A stretch of 64,000 nt of DNA from Reticulitermes lucifugus (taxonomy: Eukaryota; Arthropoda; Insecta; Blattodea; Rhinotermitidae). The notes under the pieces were generated by a model. That model had not been told where the DNA came from. It saw nothing but the letters and a program-made list of their open reading frames with translations, and ran no database searches. The stretch is taken from the NCBI GenBank assembly GCA_026260175.1, contig JAKCWW010000145.1:1-64000 (forward strand). The letters are read 5' to 3'. The position numbers and the translations under genes were made by a program. Positions 58,986-64,000 of this stretch are shown here, in pieces (positions within the stretch are counted from its first letter, which is position 1; the number at the start of each line of letters is the position of its first letter).

Positions 58986-60340
58986 TGTCTTCGTGTAATT
59001 AAATATGCAATCCCGAGTACTTAAATCTTGGAAAAGCCTATGTGATAGACGTAACTAACGTCTTTACGTAAGCTGAAATCATTTAGTTTAAAAATCTCAC
59101 TTATTTGTTTCTTTTACTCATCCCATCAACATTCGTATGACCTGATACGAAATTTTGTATAACTTACAATACTTACAATCACTTTTAATGCTTTCTCAAT
59201 ACTACGTAATTCAAACACAAAGTAAAAATTGCTGTTATATCCTGAAAGTGGCATATTTTTCTTCTCACGCTCATAGTCTTGTTTCCACATACAAAAATCC
59301 CTCTGCAACTACAGCTTCTCGTACCACACAATTCATGCCAACGAGGCTTCCCTTCTATTCGTATATACAAATTCCTCAGCCGCCGTAAAAACTTTCCCTG
59401 TATGCAGCTTTTTGCACGAAAACACACTTTCAACCCAGCAGAGACTGTATTTTGCCCTTCCGGTCTCCAAACTCACCAGCTTATCCACTCTGCCTCGTGT
59501 ACCGGCCACAGTTGTGTGTCATGCTGTCTCACTGCTTACTGTTCCGTATTAACCAGCGTTATTGTGATCGTGCTGTAATATTTTTGTTTAATCACTACCC
59601 GCAAGCGTGTTATGAGTGGGAGAAGTATTGCAACCACAGTTGTGGAGAACATAACCACATATTTCCCACATGCTCTAATAATTCACGAACCGCGGGAACG
59701 TTATTTGCGGATATTCGGCCGAAAGAATTCCTGGTTACTGCGAATTTAAACACAAGTGGGGTACAGGAAAGTATACTGATAGCTGTACAACGAACGAAAG
59801 ACGTGGGATAATATTGCATAAAACGGGGATTTGGAGTTTACCACAATATGTCCATCTGCCCTAATTATTGCAGCAGTGTTTAAGCTTATCCACTATTCCG
59901 CAGCCTATGTAGTTCTTAGTTGTAAGTGGATCAGATCAAGTTATGAAAGCCTGATGTCAGCAGGCGTACAACGTAGCAATCAGAACAAGCGTTACTGCAA
60001 CTAGGAAAAAAACTGCGAGTGCAGCGAAATTATAAACTAAAAACAAATGGAAATGACAATTGGGGAGGTCAGGAAGCACTTGCTGGGGGAGACTATGCCG
60101 GCCAGAGGTTAATAAGTCGTGGTCATCATTTACTGTACTCTAACAGCCTACGCGAAGACACCACGGAATGGCTCCTGCCATTATCCTCAACTTCTTGTTG
60201 GTCTGCAGTATGTCAGGTACGACCTATCTCATTCTTGTAACCTGCTGAGTGTGTGAATTTGTGCTAACCGACCTTAAGGCTCTGATCCCACTTGTGGAAA
60301 ATTTACAGTGTAAAGTCAGGTCAGAAAGGAACATGTGTGG
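58985..60340. other. Stretch without recognisable gene
   Basis: Overlapping short frames on both strands at 59155-59819 show no recognised domain. Confidence 0.5.
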
Positions 60341-60345
60341 GGTTT

Positions 60346-60607
60346 TTTATTTTTCAATGGTTCAACAGCCCCTTAGGGTGCCTAGGCCGCCTCATTTTTC
60401 GACGCTTCACGACCACACTTTAGACACACCACACTCGGTAGGACTCCTCTGGACGAGTGACCAGCCCGTCGCAGAGACTTCTACCTGACAACACACAACA
60501 CTCACAAGAGACAGACATCCATGCACCCAGTGGGATTCGAACCCACGATCCCAGAAAGGGAGCGGCAGCAGACCCACGCCTTAGACCGCGCGGCCACTGG
60601 GATCGGT
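60346..60607 (-). repeat. SINE family 2 copy, best preserved
   Basis: The minus-strand head is agtggccgcgcggtctaagg, with a canonical B box GGTTCGAATCC at 60533-60543. The body has ggtagaagtctctgcgacgg and ends in ggggctgttgaaccattg plus an A-rich tail. Confidence 0.9.
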
Positions 60608-60849
60608 CATGTGTAGGGTTACTCCAGGAAATATTATGATAATATAGTTTATAGTAAGAATTTAGAGAACTTCACTTTTCGCGAGCAACGCACCTACCGC
60701 TCCATTTCTCAAACTGCTGCGCATAGTCTTTCCCTCGGCATGATGCTGAGCTACACTAGCCAATATTTAGTCACGAGCCCATGGGAACTCGGACTAGATG
60801 CATTCTCGGTACCCCCAGCAGCTATACGTTGTTTGTGTCCACCCCTCTC

Positions 60850-61050
60850 TCACCCTATTGGCTGTCATCACATCACACGTTTTGCTACCCTGCCGTTCTT
60901 GCAAGAGTCTATGTTGTAGGCTGTCTTTCCCACACTGACTCTTGACCCGTGAGGATGGGACCGATACATTTTCCCGAAACGTCGGTAAACAATGACCACA
61001 CGACGCCGCGTAATAACCCAGAAGACCGCAGATTTCAAGGTTTACTTTTT
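60850..61050 (+). mobile_element. Penelope-like copy with degenerate hammerhead
   Basis: At 60942-60984 the motif reads gacccgtgaggatgggaccg...cccgaaacgtcggtaaacaa, followed by cacacgacgccgcgtaataa and cccagaagaccgcagat. The 5' part matches the intron 3 copy. Confidence 0.6.
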
Positions 61051-61486
61051 CCATACGCTAGTTCAGTAGCTGGTCAGTGGTGGATTGTCGTGTTAGGCCA
61101 CTTTGTTTTCGATTAAATCCACTGCAAGATGCCACCGCAGCAATAATGGTGGCAGCGTCGTGATGAAACCAATCACCGTTGCAACAAACAGTGATAATGG
61201 TCTCTAACTGTAGGGTAGTGACAAATTTCTTTTCGATGCCTTCAGCAGAATAACTCGACTAACAGATGTAGATATAGGTCATCAAACCTGTGTGTATGAT
61301 TGCAAGGCAAGTGTGAATGAGAGTTTTTTAAAACCTAAGCGTCAAGTGATATGATATGTGCTGCAGCAGAAGCGCTGTTTAGTGGTTAGGATAGGACAGT
61401 ATGCGTGCGACAGCAGGAAGACTAGCCGTGAGTCAAAACAGCAACGCTAGGCAGAGATTACTTACAGCATGCAACTTAGAGCAAAA

Positions 61487-62260
61487 ATGGAAGCCAGATT
61501 AAAGGAATTAGAACAACTATTTGCGAAAACGAGTTTAGGTAGAGCAAAAGATTTAACCTTAGCCGCCGGTTTTAAAGAATGGAATGGGGCAAAATCTGGT
61601 AAAACTATACATGACTTTTTTTAACAACTTGAACAGTCTGGTAAAATAAATCAGTTGGAAGGATAGCGATTTATTGACCATTGCGTTATCGAAATTAAGT
61701 GACGAAGCGTCCATTTTCGTGAAGGGCATAAGTGAGACTGAACTGAGAGGAATTAGTTATGAACAGTTAAATCACCAATTAGTAGAACGGTCTGGAGAAG
61801 CTCTACCGCTTCAGTATTATTATACCCTCCTGCATGTGGTAAAACAGGAAAAATCGGAAAGCCCGAAACTTCTTGGATCACTGTAGAGTATTATGCTCTA
61901 AAACAATGAAGGCAAACTCCGGGCCAGTTGAAGAGAGAATGCCGAGAGGAGAAGCGAAACGCAGGTTATTATCGGCATTTGTACGTGGTATGGAAGGACT
62001 CGCCGGTAAAGAATTGCGTTTTAGGGGGCCAACCGACTTAGCTGAGGCTTTGAGGGTTGTAACCACGGTATATGACGCTGTAAATTAGAAGAGTGTGAAA
62101 AAGTGCGGAAATATTTGCCGTAAACGAGGAGGGAATTAGGTGCTACAGATGTGACAGGCCAGGTCATAGGCAACGCGACTGCAAGAGACAGGAAGATGTC
62201 TCCTGTGTTTTTAGGGGAGTAGGATGCCAAACATATATAACTAAAATGTTTAGAAAAAAA
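61487..62260 (+). pseudogene. Ty3/gypsy-like gag remnant with CCHC zinc knuckle
   Basis: An old LTR-retrotransposon gag in pieces. The first open part starts at ATG 61487 and breaks at TAA 61622-61624. Further gag-like pieces lie at 61674-61886 and 61873-62088, with frame changes between them. A zinc knuckle with spacing C-x2-C-x4-H-x4-C is encoded at 62141-62182. Gag proteins assemble the particle and bind element RNA (family knowledge). Protease, polymerase and flanking LTRs are not seen, so the copy is truncated and inactive. A tggtggcagcgtcg stretch at 61148-61161 might be a primer-binding site. Confidence 0.75.
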
Positions 62261-62583
62261 TAAGTGGAGAGAGGAACTCGTATGTAGTCAATGGTTGATT
62301 ATGAACGAGAATGTAGCCTATTGGAAAGAACCAAACTCTGCAAATATAACAGAGACTAAAATTACGGGACCTACCTGTTTGAAATAGAATGAAAATGGTA
62401 AACTGCATTCAGTAAGACGCAACGCTTATTTGAGACTACGAGGGAATAGAATGACAAATTACGTAAATAAATTGACAGAAGAGGAAATTTTGTAAGAGTA
62501 GAGTAACGTTAGTAATGCAATAATGCGCTTATAGATTTGAGAGAACAGATTAATATAAATAGGTTTGTATATGTTTAAAAAAT

Positions 62584-62626
62584 CTGTGCCAGTGTTCGCC
62601 AGGAACCAGGCGGAAAACTGGCACAG
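62584..62626. repeat. Strong hairpin, about 17-bp stem
   Basis: CTGTGCCAGTGTTCGCC (62584-62600) pairs with GGCGGAAAACTGGCACAG (62609-62626), with one bulge/mismatch and an 8-base loop. Confidence 0.85.
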
Positions 62627-63104
62627 GTTCAAGTAAAGAAAGATCCACAATTCAGTAACTGCATTTCATATTTCAAATTTCACCTACCGCGGATTATTTC
62701 GTGGCAGAGTTTTCTAGGACGAAATCCGTGTGGATGGAGAGGGGGGTCTCCAGTTCTTTCAAAAGAAGAAAATAAAAAAATGAACGGAAAGAGTTAACTT
62801 AGCAAAGACGTTCATACTAATGCCACAAATTAATAGCCAACTTTTAGTCTTCCATTAAGTATTCATAATATCGGCGAATGTTTCAAAAGTTTTAAGTCTG
62901 CATCAGAAATCTGAATGAGGGCTGGCCCTATACTTTGAATAGTCTACAAACTTACTCCGTAATACTATCTGTTTTTTATAAAGTGTGTTAAGTTCGAATC
63001 CAACCTCATAACAAGACGAGCCAATATCAGGCTGTGGGCAAAGAGAAAGAAAATTTCACCATAAATTTTAATGTAGACTTACATCCCCATTACCGAGTTT
63101 CATT

Positions 63105-63265
63105 GAAATAAGTCAATTCACACGGAGGACATCTCTCATACATATCGGATGGGATGTTGGAATTGGGCCTAGAGCCAGTCTGAAAGTTGTCGCAAAATGA
63201 AAAGTATCTCCCTCTACCGAGAATCGAATTTTGGTTGTCCATTTCCGTGTGAAACTCAATCTAAC
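63105..63265 (-). repeat. Possible SINE fragment (degenerate)
   Basis: The minus strand has aaaattcgattctcggtaga (B-box-like) followed by cattttgcgacaactttcag and ctggctctaggcccaattcc, roughly in family-1 order. Confidence 0.35.
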
Positions 63266-63734
63266 AAGTATTAGCCGTTTATTGCATGAATGTCATGATA
63301 TATGGCATAGTTCGTTCCATTTAATTACGTTCACCGCTATATGAACGCTGAAGTGGAAAGAAGAGACAACCTCAGATTTGAATTTCCGATGTTGAAGCTG
63401 TATCAATTAATGTTATTTCTCATTAAAATGTTATTTGATGATTATTTCCCGCGTATCATATTTCACGTAATTAATCAGTGCATACACCATCTGTGAAATG
63501 ACTAAAAAAGCCAGCCAGGATGAAATGCATTAACTAGAACACAAATCATCTATGTTGTTCAGGAGTAAACTTTGATGAAAAATATTTGTCAATTCGAATC
63601 AAATGCATTGTAAATTAACACAGATGAAAAATATAAAGCACGCAACTGACAACACTCACTGCAATTATCTAAGTTGTTTTAAACAAAATTTGTTTCTTAA
63701 GGAGCTAATTGTTGCTCACCTAGTCAAAAACTGC

Positions 63735-64000
63735 CCCAATTTTATGGAACCCGAATGTTCCGTGTTCACAGCCCGCCAATGAGCCAGAGAAATCCAAACG
63801 TACCTTCCCATCCTATTCCTTTAAGATTCGTTTCATCCGTGTTATCCTTCCACTTATGCTTTCGTCTTCCAAATGATTATTTTCCTCCAGGTTTTCTCGT
63901 CCAAATCCTGCAAGCATGTATCTTCTATCCGTAAGTGCCACATGTTCCACCCATCTCATTTTCTTTGAATTCATTGTCCTAATATTTGGCGAGGGGTACA
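63735..64000 (-). repeat. Non-LTR reverse-transcriptase C-terminus, runs off the window
   Basis: The minus strand reads KKMRWVEHVALTDRRYML, then a broken LED/SISGRITRMKRILKE stretch and an ending equivalent to the other tails. Frameshifted and cut by the window edge. Confidence 0.65.

Noticed and set aside
60533-60543. tRNA gene suggested by canonical B box
   Set aside because: The A and B boxes belong to a repeated SINE with a long non-tRNA body; no full cloverleaf with acceptor stem was found. The same applies at 14108, 26358 and 53627.

Overview
The window looks like nuclear DNA from a large, AT-rich, repeat-laden insect genome. The evidence is two insect gustatory receptor genes with the family's C-terminal signature, a five-exon secreted-protein gene with ordinary GT-AG introns, and a crowd of decayed transposons and tRNA-derived SINEs. 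The style of the repeats (a recurrent non-LTR reverse-transcriptase tail, SINEs with canonical B boxes, Penelope-like hammerhead motifs) and the single-exon receptors make me suspect a cockroach/termite-type polyneopteran. That placement is inference. No bacterial genes, CRISPR arrays, rRNA or functional tRNA genes were seen.

Layout. 1-7.4 kb: a tandem repeat cut by the window edge, a reverse-transcriptase tail, a hammerhead-ribozyme motif with a complete core (about 1.74 kb), a 185-bp MITE, a SINE, and a 657-bp pogo/Tigger-type element that keeps only the DNA-binding part of its transposase. 7.7-22.1 kb: two intact minus-strand gustatory receptor genes (7760-9166 and 20266-21678), about 11 kb apart, sharing coding sequence and 5' flank and carrying patches of near-identity that suggest gene conversion. 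Between them are SINEs, a mariner C-terminal remnant and a foldback Penelope-like insertion with a 15-bp target duplication. 22.3-44 kb: a PIF/Harbinger 5' transposase exon, many SINEs and reverse-transcriptase tails, a second hammerhead foldback (32.3-32.9 kb), a 27-bp minisatellite, a near-complete but dead Tc1-like element (37611-38935), and a 209-bp insertion with a 12-bp target duplication.

44.6-51.1 kb: a plus-strand five-exon gene for a secreted protein of about 236 residues, best read as a group 7 mite-allergen-like (TULIP-fold) lipid-binding protein. It has a TATA box and polyadenylation signals. Its introns hold a 39-bp minisatellite and a Penelope-like copy with a strong hairpin. 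51.1-64 kb: mostly repeats, namely SINEs, a CTG/TTG-rich minisatellite, a broken Ty3/gypsy-like gag with a CCHC knuckle (61.5-62.3 kb), and another reverse-transcriptase tail at the right edge.

Host coding content is therefore three genes: two chemoreceptor paralogues and one unrelated secreted ligand-binding protein. Nothing shows that they form a pathway. The most interesting material is the set of hammerhead-like, inverted Penelope-type repeats and the mosaic identity of the receptor pair.
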